Counted from the first letter of the stretch, positions 26,493 to 37,447 are shown. The stretch is 64,000 nt of DNA from DASZUK01 sp963745595 (GCA_963745595.1 CAVUYB010000015.1:186001-250000); one strand, 5' to 3'. Notes: generated by a model from the letters alone, not told the origin. Program-made: numbers and translations.

Positions 26493-26567
26493 GGACCTGT
26501 GGTGCAGCTAGGAGTGCACGCCGGCCTGTCAAGCCGGAGGTCGCGGGTTCAAATCCCGTCAGGTCCG
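26493..26567 (+). tRNA. tRNA-Asp(GTC)
   Basis: The acceptor GGACCTG pairs with CAGGTCC and the discriminator is G. The anticodon stem CCGGC/GCCGG holds loop CTGTCAA with anticodon GTC. The T-loop is TTCAAAT. The 3' CCA is encoded at 26568-26570, unlike the other four tRNAs here. Confidence 0.95.
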
Positions 26568-26614
26568 CCACCAGGTAGCCCCGTCACCGCGGGCTAGCCT
26601 GGCGCCGCAATCGC

Positions 26615-26687
26615 GGTCGGGTAGCTCAGTTGGCAGAGCGCGCGCCTGAAAAGCGCGAGGTCACCGGATCGACGCCGGTCCCGACCA
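26615..26687 (+). tRNA. tRNA-Phe(GAA)
   Basis: The acceptor GGTCGGG pairs with CCCGACC and the discriminator is A. The anticodon stem CGCGC/GCGCG holds loop CTGAAAA with anticodon GAA. The T-arm ACCGG/CCGGT encloses ATCGACG, so position 54 is A rather than T. A degenerate copy of the 3' half occurs at 31779-31828. Confidence 0.93.
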
Positions 26688-26719
26688 CCGAGAAACTCCA
26701 GTTCGAAGGGCATCGAGCC

Positions 26720-26965
26720 CTACAACTGCCCTCTTCTACCCCCCTGCAGTATCCAGTCGACGACCTCGCCCCACGTGATCTCGCGGTTCCACTCCTCGAG
26801 TCCGGACTCCATCCGCTCCCTATAGGGGCGCAGCGACGCTGCGGTCTTTTGGACCAGCCGAGCCGCTCTTCGCCTCATCGCCCGCTGTACGAATAGGAAG
26901 ACGAGGAGCAGCCCTCCGAGCACTACCTGCCCCGCCAACCCCTTCGAACCATCCGATGCAGTCAT
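26720..26965 (-). CDS. Small single-span membrane protein, unknown
   Basis: The 81-residue protein has one membrane helix (about 11-27, GQVVLGGLLLVFLFVQ), then a basic segment RAMRRRAARLVQ and an acidic amphipathic tail with EEWNREITWGEVVDWIL. It has no family I recognise. No clear ribosome site precedes the ATG. It lies just inside the segment bounded by tRNA-Phe and its 3' copy. Confidence 0.4.
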   Translation of the reverse strand: MTASDGSKGLAGQVVLGGLLLVFLFVQRAMRRRAARLVQKTAASLRPYRERMESGLEEWNREITWGEVVDWILQGGRRGQL

Positions 26966-27131
26966 CGTGCCGAGGCTCCTCCGCTCAAGAACATGCCGGC
27001 CATTGGCCGCGACACCGTGCCATCAGCCAGATCTCGGCCAGACAACCCCTGCATCGAACCACGGTCGAGGGTGCCTATCGTCACCCGCTGAGGGTAACTG
27101 CGATCACGAGCGTGGTGCGGAATGGGGATGG

Positions 27132-27731
27132 TCACTGCCGGTCCTTCCGGGCCCTTCGGGGATGAAGGGACTCACCGCGAGCGAGCATGTCGACGTACTC
27201 GGCCAGCTTGCGGTCCCGGGTAGTCGGGCGCTTGACCGCGTTGAGCCGGTAAACGATGGCGTAGCGATTGGCGGCATCCAGCTGGTCGAACGTCGCGGCG
27301 GCGGCGGGATTGGCTGCCAGCGCCTGGGCTAGATCGGGCGGCGTCTTCATGTCGGCCTGCCCGCGATAGGCCGCTTGCCACCGTCCTTGCTCCTTCGCCG
27401 CATCGACGGCCGCAATGCCGGCTGGCTGCATCCGTCCAGCCTCGGTAAGGCGGCCGACGTGCTCGACGTTCCTGGCGGACCAGGGGCTGCCTGGCCGGCG
27501 CGGCGTGAAGCGCTGGCGATAGCTGTCGTCGTCACGTCGTCCGATCTGCCCGTCGATCCAGCCAAAGCACAGCGCCTCGTCCAGCGCCTGTGCGTAGGTC
27601 AGGGCCGTCGTGTGACCGCCCTTCTTGTGCAGCACCAGCCAGACCCCGGGGTAGTCGGCATGATGGCGGTCGAGCCAGGCACGCCATGCCTCAGCGTCCT
27701 GGACGAGCAGCTCCGCGAGCTCTGTCACCAC
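27132..27731 (-). CDS. YdeI/OmpD-associated family protein
   Basis: The protein has about 199 residues. It shows the family features GVWLVLHKKGGHTTALTYAQ, DEALCFGWIDGQIGRRDDDS and YRQRFTPRRPGSPWSARNVE. The C-terminal DQLDAANRYAIVYRLNAVKR resembles the bacteriocin-protection/YdeI C-terminal helix. Members are linked to peptide or stress resistance, but the mechanism is not established. The start is uncertain: tandem GTG codons at 27731 and 27728 begin the conserved part, while the open frame runs back to 27893 without conserved sequence. No good ribosome site is visible. Confidence 0.7.
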   Translation of the reverse strand: MVTELAELLVQDAEAWRAWLDRHHADYPGVWLVLHKKGGHTTALTYAQALDEALCFGWIDGQIGRRDDDSYRQRFTPRRPGSPWSARNVEHVGRLTEAGRMQPAGIAAVDAAKEQGRWQAAYRGQADMKTPPDLAQALAANPAAAATFDQLDAANRYAIVYRLNAVKRPTTRDRKLAEYVDMLARGESLHPRRARKDRQ

Positions 27732-28020
27732 AGGCGCTACGGCACGACCGCCGGACGGGGGCTCCGGCAGAACGGTTGGCCGTCGGGACCGAGCGGCACC
27801 GTCGTCGACTCGCCGAACGCCTTCGTCGACTGCGTGTGAGGCACACATACAAAATAGAACGGCGTCGCAAGCATGGCCGGGCAGATACTTCAAGCCCGCG
27901 AGCAGTCACTGGCAAGCGCAAGGGCGGCTGATGTGACCACGCCCCCGACCGCCCCGTAGCCTTCGCCTGCCAGCACCGAGGGGGGGTCGGCGCACGTCAA
28001 CCCGTGAACAGGGAGGCTGG

Positions 28021-29063
<1,043 letters not shown>

Positions 29064-29067
<4 letters not shown>

Positions 29068-30296
29068 ACCGCCGGGCCGACCACGAGCTCTGGCTCGCCG
29101 GCGTCTTCGCCGTCCTCGCCGGACTGGGCTGGTGGCGGCACTCGATCCCGCTCGCCCTGGTGGGGGTGGCCGGCCTCCTGGCCGCCCTGCTGCTCTACCT
29201 CTGGCAACGGACCTGTCTCGACGGGGTCGCCTACGAGCGATCGCTCGGCCACGATCGAGCGACGTTCGGCGAGGAGATCGCCTTCGAGATCGAGGTCGTC
29301 AACGACAAGTTGCTCCCGCTCACCTGGCTGCACATCGAGGACAAGTTCCCCCGTCACCTGACGGTCCGGGGCGATCTGGTCACCGATCGGTCGGAGCGGT
29401 GGCGGTTCCTGGTCACCGTGTTGCCGATGCTGCCGTACCAGCGGGTACGGCGACGGGTGACGATCGTGTGCGACCACCGCGGCGAGCACACCTTCGGACC
29501 GGCCGAGCTGCGCTCGGGCGACCCGATCGGCTACCGCCGCCGATCTCGCCGGGTACGCGAGGAACTCTCACTGCTCGTCTACCCGAAGATCTTCGTCCTG
29601 GAGCCGACCGCGATCGCCTCACGGGTGCCCCTCGGCAACCACCGCTCCCGGGCCCTCGTCGGCGATCCCAGCCGGGTGGTCGGCGTGCGGGAGTACCGGC
29701 CCGGGGACCCGTTGCGGCACGTCGACTGGCGAGCCACGGCGCGCAGCACGGGACTGCTCGTCCGAGAGCACGAACCGACCGCCTCCCTCCGGGTGGCCGT
29801 CTTCGTCGATCTCGACGCGGCCCGGAACGCCCCGCCGTCCGCCCCGCCCGACCTGGTCGAGTTCGTCGTGGCCGTGGCGGCGTCGGTCGTCGCCGACCTG
29901 GCCGGACGGGGGGTGGCCGTGGGCCTCTACTCGGCGGCGACGGTGCACGGCCGCGAGATCGCCCACGCCCCGAGCAGCGCGCCTTCCGCCTTGCCCGAGG
30001 CGCTCGAGCTCTTGGCCAGGGCCTTCCCCTACGGCCGTCTGTCCTTCGCCGACGTCCTCACCCGCGAAGGCGGACGACTCTCGCGCGCCACCAGCGTCGT
30101 GGTCGTCGCCGCGACGTTCCCGCCACCGACCCAGCTCGCCCTCGACGAGCTCGGCCGCCGGGCGGCGGTCACGACGATCTGGGCGGCGTCGGAGACGACG
30201 GAGGCCCCTCCACCCGACGGCGTTGGCGACGTCCGTCTTACCGCCCAATACACCGACGACTGGCACCACCGTGCGACCCTGGAACTGGCTCCATAA
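29064..30296 (+). CDS. DUF58 domain-containing protein
   Basis: The 410-residue protein has two close membrane helices at the N-terminus (about 9-50). A region like CARDB/immunoglobulin-type extracellular sequence follows (about 70-190). DUF58 lies near 205-250 with GVREYRPGDPLRHVDWRATA and LLVREHEPTASLRVAVFVDL, the latter resembling the start of a VWA fold. The GTG overlaps the MoxR stop. DUF58 proteins are the classic partners of MoxR ATPases in envelope or stress-related complexes; the exact function is unproven. Confidence 0.88.
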
Positions 30297-31773
30297 CGTC
30301 GCCGTCCCCGTCGCCCTGGCGGTGGTCGAGGCCACCTGGGCTTCCCTCTGCCTCAGTGCGATCGTCAACGGATCGGGCCGGTTCCACATGGACCTGCCGT
30401 ACCTGGCCTTCGCGTTGCCCGCGGCCACCGCCGCCTGTTTGGTCGGGCTGTCCGGCCGGCTGTCGTGGCGCTGGTGGCAGCGGAGCATCGCCGTGGCCCC
30501 GCTCGTCGTCCTCGGCGCCGCGCTCACCGCCGGCCTCGTCAGCGAGCTCTCGGTACCCGGCTCGTTCGCGGCGGTCGCGCTGCACCCCTGGACCGTGGTC
30601 GGACGGGTTCCCTCCGAGACCGCGGCCATCGCCTGGCTCGTCGCCGCGCTGACCTGGTTGCGGGGCACGTGGCTGGGGGCCCGCCCGATCACCTTCGCCC
30701 ACGCCGCTTGGTCGGTGAGCCTGGGCGTCCTGGCGTTCGTTGTGCTGTTCCTCGTACTGGCCGCCGACCACCACCCGGCCGCCCACCTCGCCACGCCGCT
30801 GGCCGCGGTCCTGTTCATCGTCTTCTTCGCCGGCTCGATCGCCGTGCTCGCCCTCGTCCGAGAGCGGGACGTCGAGGTGGAGGCCCAAGGTCGATCCAAC
30901 AGCCGACCGAGCGGGGCCTGGCTCACCGTGTTGGCGATCCCCCTGCTGGGTGTGGCCGCCGTCGCGCTCGTCGTCGCGCTCCTCGTCGGCCCCCTGGCGC
31001 CGCTGGTCGGTCGAGCGGTCGAGCGGGCCGCGCTGGCTATCGGAGCGGCCATCGCCTGGCTCGTCCGGGCCATCGGCGATCTCTTCCCCAAGTCCCATCC
31101 CACGCCCACGACGACGACGGTCCGAGGCGGGCCCACCGGAGGCTTCCGACCGGCACCGAAACGACTCCCGGCGGCGCCGGTCCATGTCCCGGCCTGGATA
31201 GGGGTGGTCGTCGCCCTGGTGGTGGTGATCGGCGGCGTCATACTGCTCGTTCGCTGGCTCGCCCCGCGTTTGGCTCGACGCCGAACTGCGACGCCGGTCA
31301 TCGATGAGGAACGCGACTCCGTGTTCACCTGGGCCCATCTGCGGGACCAAGTGCTCGCGATGCTCCGGCGCCTCTTCACTCGGCGACGCCGGTCGATCAG
31401 TGCCGACGAGCCGAGGGAACCGGTCGTCACCCTGGCCGGTTCGGACGAGGCCGGGATCCGGGCGCAATACCGGCGCCTCCTGGTCGCCGCTCGCCAGCGC
31501 GAGATCGGCCGGGCCCCGTCGGAGACCACCCGTGAGTTCGAACGACGGCTCGCCAGCGCCGTCGGGCCCGCCGGCGCGGCCGGCGAGCTCGACCAGCTCA
31601 CCCGACTCTACGACCGCGTCCGGTACGGGGATCTTCCAGACACCACCGAGGAAAGAGCCATCGCCCGACGCGACGTCGACGAACTGGTCGAGGTCGTCCG
31701 ACGGCATACCGCGCCGGAGCCGGAGGCCCTTAAGCCCGGCCAGCCCGAGGCGAAACCTCAAATTCCGGTCTGA
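30271..31773 (+). CDS. Multi-span membrane protein with C-terminal DUF4129
   Basis: The roughly 500-residue protein has about seven to eight membrane helices before residue 320. A basic linker (LARRRTATPV) follows, then a cytoplasmic C-terminal domain with AGIRAQYRRLLVAARQREIG, ETTREFERRLASAVG and LTRLYDRVRYGDLP, which matches DUF4129. Such proteins often end MoxR/DUF58 operons, sometimes with a transglutaminase domain that is absent here. The start is uncertain: GTG 30271 gives VRPWNWLHNVAVPV and overlaps the DUF58 gene by 26 bases; a TTG at 30223 is also in frame. Confidence 0.72.
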   Translation: MRPWNWLHNVAVPVALAVVEATWASLCLSAIVNGSGRFHMDLPYLAFALPAATAACLVGLSGRLSWRWWQRSIAVAPLVVLGAALTAGLVSELSVPGSFAAVALHPWTVVGRVPSETAAIAWLVAALTWLRGTWLGARPITFAHAAWSVSLGVLAFVVLFLVLAADHHPAAHLATPLAAVLFIVFFAGSIAVLALVRERDVEVEAQGRSNSRPSGAWLTVLAIPLLGVAAVALVVALLVGPLAPLVGRAVERAALAIGAAIAWLVRAIGDLFPKSHPTPTTTTVRGGPTGGFRPAPKRLPAAPVHVPAWIGVVVALVVVIGGVILLVRWLAPRLARRRTATPVIDEERDSVFTWAHLRDQVLAMLRRLFTRRRRSISADEPREPVVTLAGSDEAGIRAQYRRLLVAARQREIGRAPSETTREFERRLASAVGPAGAAGELDQLTRLYDRVRYGDLPDTTEERAIARRDVDELVEVVRRHTAPEPEALKPGQPEAKPQIPV

Positions 31774-31778
31774 TCCGA

Positions 31779-31828
31779 CCTGAAAAGCGCAGGGTCATCG
31801 GATCGACTAAGCCGCTCCTGGTCCCGCC
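31779..31828 (+). repeat. Degenerate copy of tRNA-Phe 3' half (putative att scar)
   Basis: Bases 31779-31807 match tRNA-Phe 26645-26673 at 26 of 29 positions, from the anticodon loop (CCTGAAAAGCGC, identical) through CGGATCGAC in the T-loop. The remaining tRNA end (GCC, GGTCCCG) can be followed to 31828 with two short insertions. It lies five bases after the DUF4129 stop, in the same orientation as the tRNA. Anticodon-loop-to-3'-end repeats are the usual product of tyrosine-recombinase integration at tRNA genes. Confidence 0.6.
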
Positions 31829-31831
31829 GGG

Positions 31832-32362
31832 TCACAGCGGCACACCGTCCCGCTCGATCTCGGCTCGCACCCGCGGTCGCAGGCTGTCCGAGGGCGCCAC
31901 GTCCACCGGAGCACCCAGGATCTCCGTCAGTTCCCGCCTGAAGGTCCCTATCTCGACGAGGCCGGTCCGGGGAGCCAGGTCCACCACCAGGTCGACGTCG
32001 CTGCCTGGCCGTTCCTCCCCCCGAGCCACGCTCCCGAACACCCTGACGTTCGTCGCTCCATGCCGTGCGGCACAGGCCAGCACGGCCTTCCTCCGTTGTC
32101 GCAGACGACGACCGAGCGGGGAATCGGGTAGGCCCGGAGGGGCCTCGGGGTCGCGTTCGAGCTGGATCACCATTCGGTGTCCCGTAGCAGCGACCAGACG
32201 TTCCAGCGTTCCGATCGAAGGTTCTCGCCGTCCGGATTCGTAGACGCTGACGACGCTCTGAGCGATGCCGGCCCGTCGTGCCACGTCGGTCTGCGACAAG
32301 TGCGCCCGCATCCGCGCATCCCGCAGGACCGCGCCGATCGAGGAGCTTCCTGACTCGGCCAT
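31832..32362 (-). CDS. XRE-type HTH fused to MNT-like nucleotidyltransferase
   Basis: The 176-residue protein has an XRE helix-turn-helix (about 9-65; LRDARMRAHLSQTDVARRAG and IAQSVVSVYESGRREPSIG). A minimal nucleotidyltransferase domain follows (about 90-150), with VRVFGSVARGEERPGSDVDL giving the GS-x-A-R-G and DxD motifs. MNT domains are the antitoxin half of HEPN-MNT systems, where they AMPylate the toxin. No HEPN gene is adjacent. The HTH fusion suggests self-regulation. TAGGCT lies 8 nt before the ATG. It sits three bases beyond the tRNA-Phe scar. Confidence 0.8.
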   Translation of the reverse strand: MAESGSSSIGAVLRDARMRAHLSQTDVARRAGIAQSVVSVYESGRREPSIGTLERLVAATGHRMVIQLERDPEAPPGLPDSPLGRRLRQRRKAVLACAARHGATNVRVFGSVARGEERPGSDVDLVVDLAPRTGLVEIGTFRRELTEILGAPVDVAPSDSLRPRVRAEIERDGVPL

Positions 32363-32437
32363 CGCTCACCAGCCTATAACGAATCGTAATATTGCCGCCA
32401 GGACGGTAGGCCCGCAGTAGCTGGAGGTGTACCCGCC

Positions 32438-32845
32438 TCAGCCCTGCCCGTAGCTGTCGATCAGCCAGTGCCCGCCGGACGACTTCTTCATCGAGATCGT
32501 CCAGAACGTGTCCGGATTTCCCCGATCCGGCGAAGGCGCCTCGACGAACGTGCAGTAGACGTTGGCCGTCGAAGTCTTCTGGCCCTCGGACCGACAGTGG
32601 ACGTCCGTGAACGGCTTTCCTTTCGACACGTAGCCTGTGACCCACTCGGTCAGATTCCGCTGTCGAGGCGTGAAGTAGCTCTCGGCCTTCGGCGCGTTCT
32701 TGGCGTCAATGGCCCGAAACCAGGCCAACGCCGTCTGGACCGGCGTTCGCGGTGGAGCGGACGTGGCTGCGGCACCGGTTGAGCTCCATCCAGACAACGC
32801 GATCGCTGTGCAGCCGATCGCCACGCCACCCACCCTCGACCACAT
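32438..32845 (-). CDS. Small exported protein of unknown function
   Basis: The 135-residue protein starts with a signal-like segment (MWSRVGGVAIGCTAIALSGW) and then a region like small NTF2-fold secreted domains: TALAWFRAIDAKNAPKAESY and, at the end, DTFWTISMKKSSGGHWLIDS. Two cysteines (VHCRSEG and VYCTFVE) could form a disulfide outside the cell. I do not recognise a named family. Confidence 0.55.
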   Translation of the reverse strand: MWSRVGGVAIGCTAIALSGWSSTGAAATSAPPRTPVQTALAWFRAIDAKNAPKAESYFTPRQRNLTEWVTGYVSKGKPFTDVHCRSEGQKTSTANVYCTFVEAPSPDRGNPDTFWTISMKKSSGGHWLIDSYGQG

Positions 32846-32886
32846 GGCCTTGGACCCCCCCTCGGCTGCTCATTGGACGGGCCGTT

Positions 32887-34156
32887 CTACGGATTCGGCG
32901 GAGGCGGCCGGGATGGCGGCTCGAGCACGCCGAGCAGCTCGACGTGCTCGGTCATCGGGAAGAGGTCGAACGCCCGCAGTGCCGGCATCGACCACCCGGC
33001 GTCGAACAGCACGCGGACGTCGCGGGCGAACGACGCGGCGTCACACGAGACGTACGCGATCCGTCGAGGTGGCGGCCGGAGCCCGGCCAGGGCGGCCATG
33101 ACCGGTTTGCCGGCGCCCTCGCGGGCCGGGTCGAGGACGACGAGGTCCGGCGTCCCGAGGCCGCGGGCGACCAGCGACGGCGCCACCGTCGCCCGAACGA
33201 CGTCGACCTGCGGCAGATCGGCTGCGTTCTGCGTGGCGTCGGCACACGCCCGGCGGTCACGCTCGACCGCGACGACCGAGCCGGACCGGCCGACGGCCCG
33301 ACCGAGGAGGACCGCGAAGAGACCGACGCCGGCATAGAGGTCGGCGACGGTCTCCCCGGGCCGAGGACCGAGCGCGTCGAGGACGGCGTCGGCCAGCAGC
33401 GCCGGCGCACCGGGGTGGACCTGCCAGAAGACGCCGGCCGAGACGATGAACGGCCGGCCGAGCACGTCGACCTCGACCCGCCGGGGCGGGCGGACCGTCC
33501 GGCCGTCGACGACCAGCCCGCCGTCGACGTCGTCGAGCATCGCGCGCCGTCGCCGAGGCCAGCGCCCGCCGCTGCCGCCCGGTGACCGACGTCACCCGAC
33601 CGCCGATCCCGGCGCCACCGAACACCTCGATCTCTCGCACGCCGGCCCACGACCGGCCTTCGACCCCGACCGACTCGACCTCCTTCGACGCCAGGCGGCA
33701 GCCGTCGACCGGCTCGATCGTGTGCGACCGGTGCCGGCGGAAGCCGACCCGTCCCCGGTCGTCGACCGCGAACCGGACCCTCGTCCGCCAACCGAGCCCG
33801 TCCGGCGCCCCGGCGACCGACTCGACCACCACGTCCCGTTCGACCCCGGCGATCCGCCGGAGCTGCTCGGCCACCATCCCGGCCTTGAGCCGTCGCTGGG
33901 CCGCCAGATCGACGTGCTGCCAGTCACAGCCACCGCATCGCCCCGGTCCGGCAAACGGGCACGGCGGCTCGACCCGGTCGGGTGACGGCTCGAGCACGCG
34001 CACCGCGTCGGCGCGGAGGAACCGGCTCGTCTCGCCGGTCACTGCCGCGACGACCCGCTCACCGGGCAGCGCGTGGCGGACGAACACGACCCGGCCGTCC
34101 GGCGCCCGGCCGACGCAGCCGCCCCCACTAGCCATCGCCCCGACCTCGAGCTCCAT
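32887..34156 (-). CDS. TRAM/RumA-type RNA (uracil-5-)-methyltransferase, one frameshift
   Basis: The enzyme family makes m5U in 23S rRNA or tRNA. The N-terminus has a TRAM-like domain (MELEVGAMASGGGCVGRAPD). An iron-sulfur-type cysteine set follows in CPFAGPGRCGGCDWQHV. The C-terminal half holds the SAM site ETVADLYAGVGLFAVLLG, DLVVLDPAREGAG and the catalytic cysteine in IAYVSCDAASFARDV. The halves lie in different frames, joined by removing one G near 33543 (GCGCGCGATG); the span is 1 modulo 3. The exact target uridine cannot be told. It lies at the end of the pur/pyr gene run. Confidence 0.82.
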
Positions 34157-34203
34157 GACCGGTCAGCCTCCCATAGGCCCGCGGCCACGCGGCGACGAGG
34201 CGG

Positions 34204-34812
34204 TCAGCCGCCCTCGTAGGGGAAGCCGAGGTCCGGCGCGGTGAGCACCGCCCGGAACGGCAAGCCCTCCTCGGCCGCCATCGCCGCCACCGTGCCGCCG
34301 CGGTCGACGACGGCCACCAGTAGGACCGGCTCCGCCCCGGCCTCCCGGACGGCGTGCGCCGCCTCGAGCAGCGACGTGCCACGAGTCACGGTGTCCTCGG
34401 TCACGACGACGCGATCGCCGGCGTCGAGCGCCCCGGCGATCCGCCCGCCGCCGCCATGGTCCTTCGCCTCCTTGCGGACGCTGAACCCCTTCAGCAACCG
34501 GCCCCGGGTCGCCGCGACCCCGGCCGTCACGAACGCGACCGGGTCGGCGCCCATCGTCAGGCCGCCGATCGCCGTCGCGTCGTCCGGTACGACCGACAGC
34601 ACCGCGTCGGCCACCAGCAGCATCGCCTCCGGACGGCAGACCGTCTGCTTGGAGTCGATGAACCAGCGGCTGCGCTTACCGGACTTCAGCACGAAGTCGC
34701 CGCGGCGCACCGAGTGCGTCAGAAGATGGTCCCGCAGCGCGGCGAACGCGGTCGGCGGCAGCCCCGCCTCCGACCCGGGCGACACGTCCGACCCGGGCGA
34801 TCCGTCGTTCAT
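34204..34812 (-). CDS. pyrE: Orotate phosphoribosyltransferase
   Basis: The 202-residue enzyme converts orotate and PRPP to OMP in pyrimidine synthesis. It shows GDFVLKSGKRSRWFIDSKQT, AIGGLTMGADPVAFVTAGVA, RKEAKDHGGGGRIAGALDAG and the PRPP-binding loop DRVVVTEDTVTRGTSLLEA. The first 20 residues are a variable Ser/Gly-rich leader. The ATG overlaps the purM stop as ATGA, so pyrE is the last gene of a purF-purM-pyrE run. Confidence 0.93.
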   Translation of the reverse strand: MNDGSPGSDVSPGSEAGLPPTAFAALRDHLLTHSVRRGDFVLKSGKRSRWFIDSKQTVCRPEAMLLVADAVLSVVPDDATAIGGLTMGADPVAFVTAGVAATRGRLLKGFSVRKEAKDHGGGGRIAGALDAGDRVVVTEDTVTRGTSLLEAAHAVREAGAEPVLLVAVVDRGGTVAAMAAEEGLPFRAVLTAPDLGFPYEGG

Positions 34813-35863
34813 CGCAGGTCCACCTTTCCCGATCCGCCGACGACCGCACCGACGACGGCCGCCGCCTGTCCGGCATCGGCCAGCGCGGCCAGGACCGCCT
34901 CGCCGGCGTGCTGGTCCACCACCAGCACCATGCCGAGCCCGAGGTTGAACACCCGAGCCATCTCGTCGTCGGTCACCTCGCCCAGCCGGGCGATCTCGCC
35001 GAAGATCGGCGGCACCGTCCAGCCCCGCCGGTCGAGCCGGGCGTCGCAGTCGGGCGGGAGCACCCGCACCAGGTTGCCGGGAATACCGCCCCCGGTGATG
35101 TGGGCGCCGGCGTGCACCCCGCCGCTTTCTCCGACTGCAGCCGCCCCGGCGGCGATGGCGGCCAGGACGGCCGGCGCGTAGATGACCGACGGTCGGAGCA
35201 GCTCGTCGGCCAGCGAGTGCTCGGCGCCGGACCAGGCCGGCCCGTCGAGCGCCAGGGCGGCCCGCTCGAGCAGCACGTGGCGGGCCAGCGTGTAGCCGTT
35301 CGACCGGAGTCCCGGCGACGGCAGCCCGATGAGCACGTCGCCCGGCCGGACCCGGTCGGGACCGAGCTCGTGGCCGCGCTCGACGACGCCGACGGCGAAG
35401 CCGGCCAGGTCGAGGTCGTCGTCGGCCATCGCCCCCGGGTGCTCGGCCGTCTCGCCGCCGATCAGCGCGCAGCCGGCCTGCCGGCAGCCGTCGGCGACGC
35501 CGGCGACGACCTCTTCGATCCGGTCGGGAACGAGCCGGCCGACGGCCACGTAGTCCAAGAAGAACAGCGGTTCCGCCCCGGAGCAGACCAGGTCGTCGAC
35601 GCACATCGCCACGAGGTCGATGCCGACGGTCCCGTAGCGGCTGGCGGCCCGGGCGACCAGCAGCTTGGTGCCGACACCGTCGGTGGCGGACACCAGCACC
35701 GGCTGGCGGTACCGGTCGGTGTCGAGGGCGAAGAGCCCGCCGAACCCCCCGATGCCCCCCAACACGCCCGGGCGGGTCGTGCTGGCGACCAGGTCCTTGA
35801 TCCGATCCACCGCGGCGTCACCGGCGGCGATGTCGACGCCGGCACCGGCGTACGTTGCTCCAC
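34809..35863 (-). CDS. purM: AIR synthase (phosphoribosylformylglycinamidine cyclo-ligase)
   Basis: PurM closes FGAM to AIR with ATP. Conserved sequence runs from TYAGAGVDIAAGDAAVDR (codons from 35855) through LVSATDGVGTKLLVARAA, CALIGGETAEHPGAM and HITGGGIPGNLVRVLPPD. The usual N-terminal GVDI-x-AGD motif lies before the first in-frame start (GTG 35810). The true start is therefore upstream, probably GTG 35863 with one base lost between; the span to there is 2 modulo 3. It sits between purF and pyrE. Confidence 0.88.
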
Positions 35864-35896
35864 CGGCGCCCGCCGATGCCGTCGGCCCGGTCAGCC

Positions 35897-37447
35897 TCAG
35901 ACCCCCGGGAGCGCGCCCTGGAGCGCCGCCGCGAGCCGGTCGTCGGCGCTGGGCTCGGCCGACAGCCCGTTGCTCCGCAGCTCCACCGGCACGGGCACCG
36001 GGTACTTCCCGGTCAGGCAGGCGTCGCAGAAGCCGGCCCCCGGCGCGCCGACGGCCTCTTTCAGGTTCGGCAGGCTGATGTAGGCGATCGAGTCGGCGCC
36101 GAGGAACTGCTCGATCTCGGGGAGCGTCCGGGTGGCGGCGAGCAGCTCCTCGCGCGTCGGCGTGTCGATCCCGTAGAAACAGGGCCAGCGGAACGGCGGG
36201 GAGGAGATCCGCAGGTGGACCTCCGTCGCGCCGGCGTCGCGCAGCATCCGGACGATCGCCCGCGTCGTCGTGCCCCGCACGATCGAATCGTCGACGACGA
36301 CGAGCCGTTTACCGGCGATGTTCTCCCGCAGCGGATTGAGCTTGCGTCGGACCGCGTTGCCGCGGGCGGTGCTGTCCGGGTTGATGAACGTCCGACCGAT
36401 GTACCGGTTCTTGACGAGCCCCTGGCCGTACGGGATGCCGCTGCGCCGGGCGAACCCCTCGGCCGCCGGGACACCGGAGTCGGGGACGCCCATGACCAGG
36501 TCGGCGACGACCGGCGCCTGCTCGGCCAGCAGCTCGCCCATCCGCCGCCGCGCCCCGTGGACCTCCCGGCCGAACAGCCGCGTGTCCGGACGGGCGAAGT
36601 AGACGAACTCGAAGATGCACAGGTGCGAGCCCACCTGGTCCGGCTCGAACAGCCACTCGGAACGGACGCCGGTCTCGTCGATCGTCACCAGCTCCCCCGG
36701 CTCCAGCTCCCGGACGAACGTCGCGCCGATCACGTCGAGGGCCGGCGACTCCGACGCCAGCACCCACCCCTCGGGCCGGTCGACCGGCCCGAGCCGGCCG
36801 AGGCACAGCGGCCGGAAGCCGTGCGGGTCGCGGACGCCGTAGAGGCGGGTGGCATCGATCATGACGAACGAGAACGCCCCCTCGAGCGACGGCAGGACGC
36901 TGCGAAGCGCCTGGGTCAAGCGGTCCGGCCCGGCCGGCGATCCGCCCACCGATCCGCCTTCTCCGGCCAGCGGCGCGCCGGGCGTCGGGACCTGTCCTTC
37001 AGCGACGAACGGGCCTTCGGCGACGAACTGGCGGGCCAGCAGCTCGGCGACGACGTCGCTGTCGGTCGCCACCATCCCCGGGAGCATCCCCGCCTTCTCC
37101 GCCAGGTCGGCCGTGTTCGTCAGGTTGCCGTTGTGGCCGAGCGCGAAGCCGGCCCGGCCGACCGACCGGTAGACCGGCTGGGCGGACGTCCAGTCCGACG
37201 ACCCGTGGGTCGAGTACCGGGTGTGGCCCATCGCCAGGTAGCCGGGCAGCCCCGAGAGCGTCCGCTCGTCGAACACCGTCGTGACGAGGCCCATGTCCTT
37301 GACGACGGTGATCGTCTCGCCGTCGCCGACGGCCATGCCGGCCGACTCCTGGCCGCGGTGCTGCAGGGCGTAGATGCCGTCGAACGTGAGGTGGGCGACG
37401 GCCCTGCCGGGCGCGTACACACCGAAGACCCCGCAGGCTTCCTTCAC
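35897..37447 (-). CDS. purF: Amidophosphoribosyltransferase
   Basis: This 516-residue first enzyme of purine synthesis transfers glutamine nitrogen to PRPP. The N-terminal KEACGVFGVY gives the catalytic Cys after a four-residue propeptide. The glutaminase domain shows LQHRGQESAGMAV and LGHNGNLTNTADL. The PRPP-binding loop is KRLVVVDDSIVRGTTTRAI. A late FCDACLTGKYPVPV keeps cysteines of the iron-sulfur class. Residues about 145-175 are a non-conserved insertion containing FVAEG twice. The GTG start has AGGA about 10 nt upstream. Confidence 0.95.
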   Translation of the reverse strand: MKEACGVFGVYAPGRAVAHLTFDGIYALQHRGQESAGMAVGDGETITVVKDMGLVTTVFDERTLSGLPGYLAMGHTRYSTHGSSDWTSAQPVYRSVGRAGFALGHNGNLTNTADLAEKAGMLPGMVATDSDVVAELLARQFVAEGPFVAEGQVPTPGAPLAGEGGSVGGSPAGPDRLTQALRSVLPSLEGAFSFVMIDATRLYGVRDPHGFRPLCLGRLGPVDRPEGWVLASESPALDVIGATFVRELEPGELVTIDETGVRSEWLFEPDQVGSHLCIFEFVYFARPDTRLFGREVHGARRRMGELLAEQAPVVADLVMGVPDSGVPAAEGFARRSGIPYGQGLVKNRYIGRTFINPDSTARGNAVRRKLNPLRENIAGKRLVVVDDSIVRGTTTRAIVRMLRDAGATEVHLRISSPPFRWPCFYGIDTPTREELLAATRTLPEIEQFLGADSIAYISLPNLKEAVGAPGAGFCDACLTGKYPVPVPVELRSNGLSAEPSADDRLAAALQGALPGV

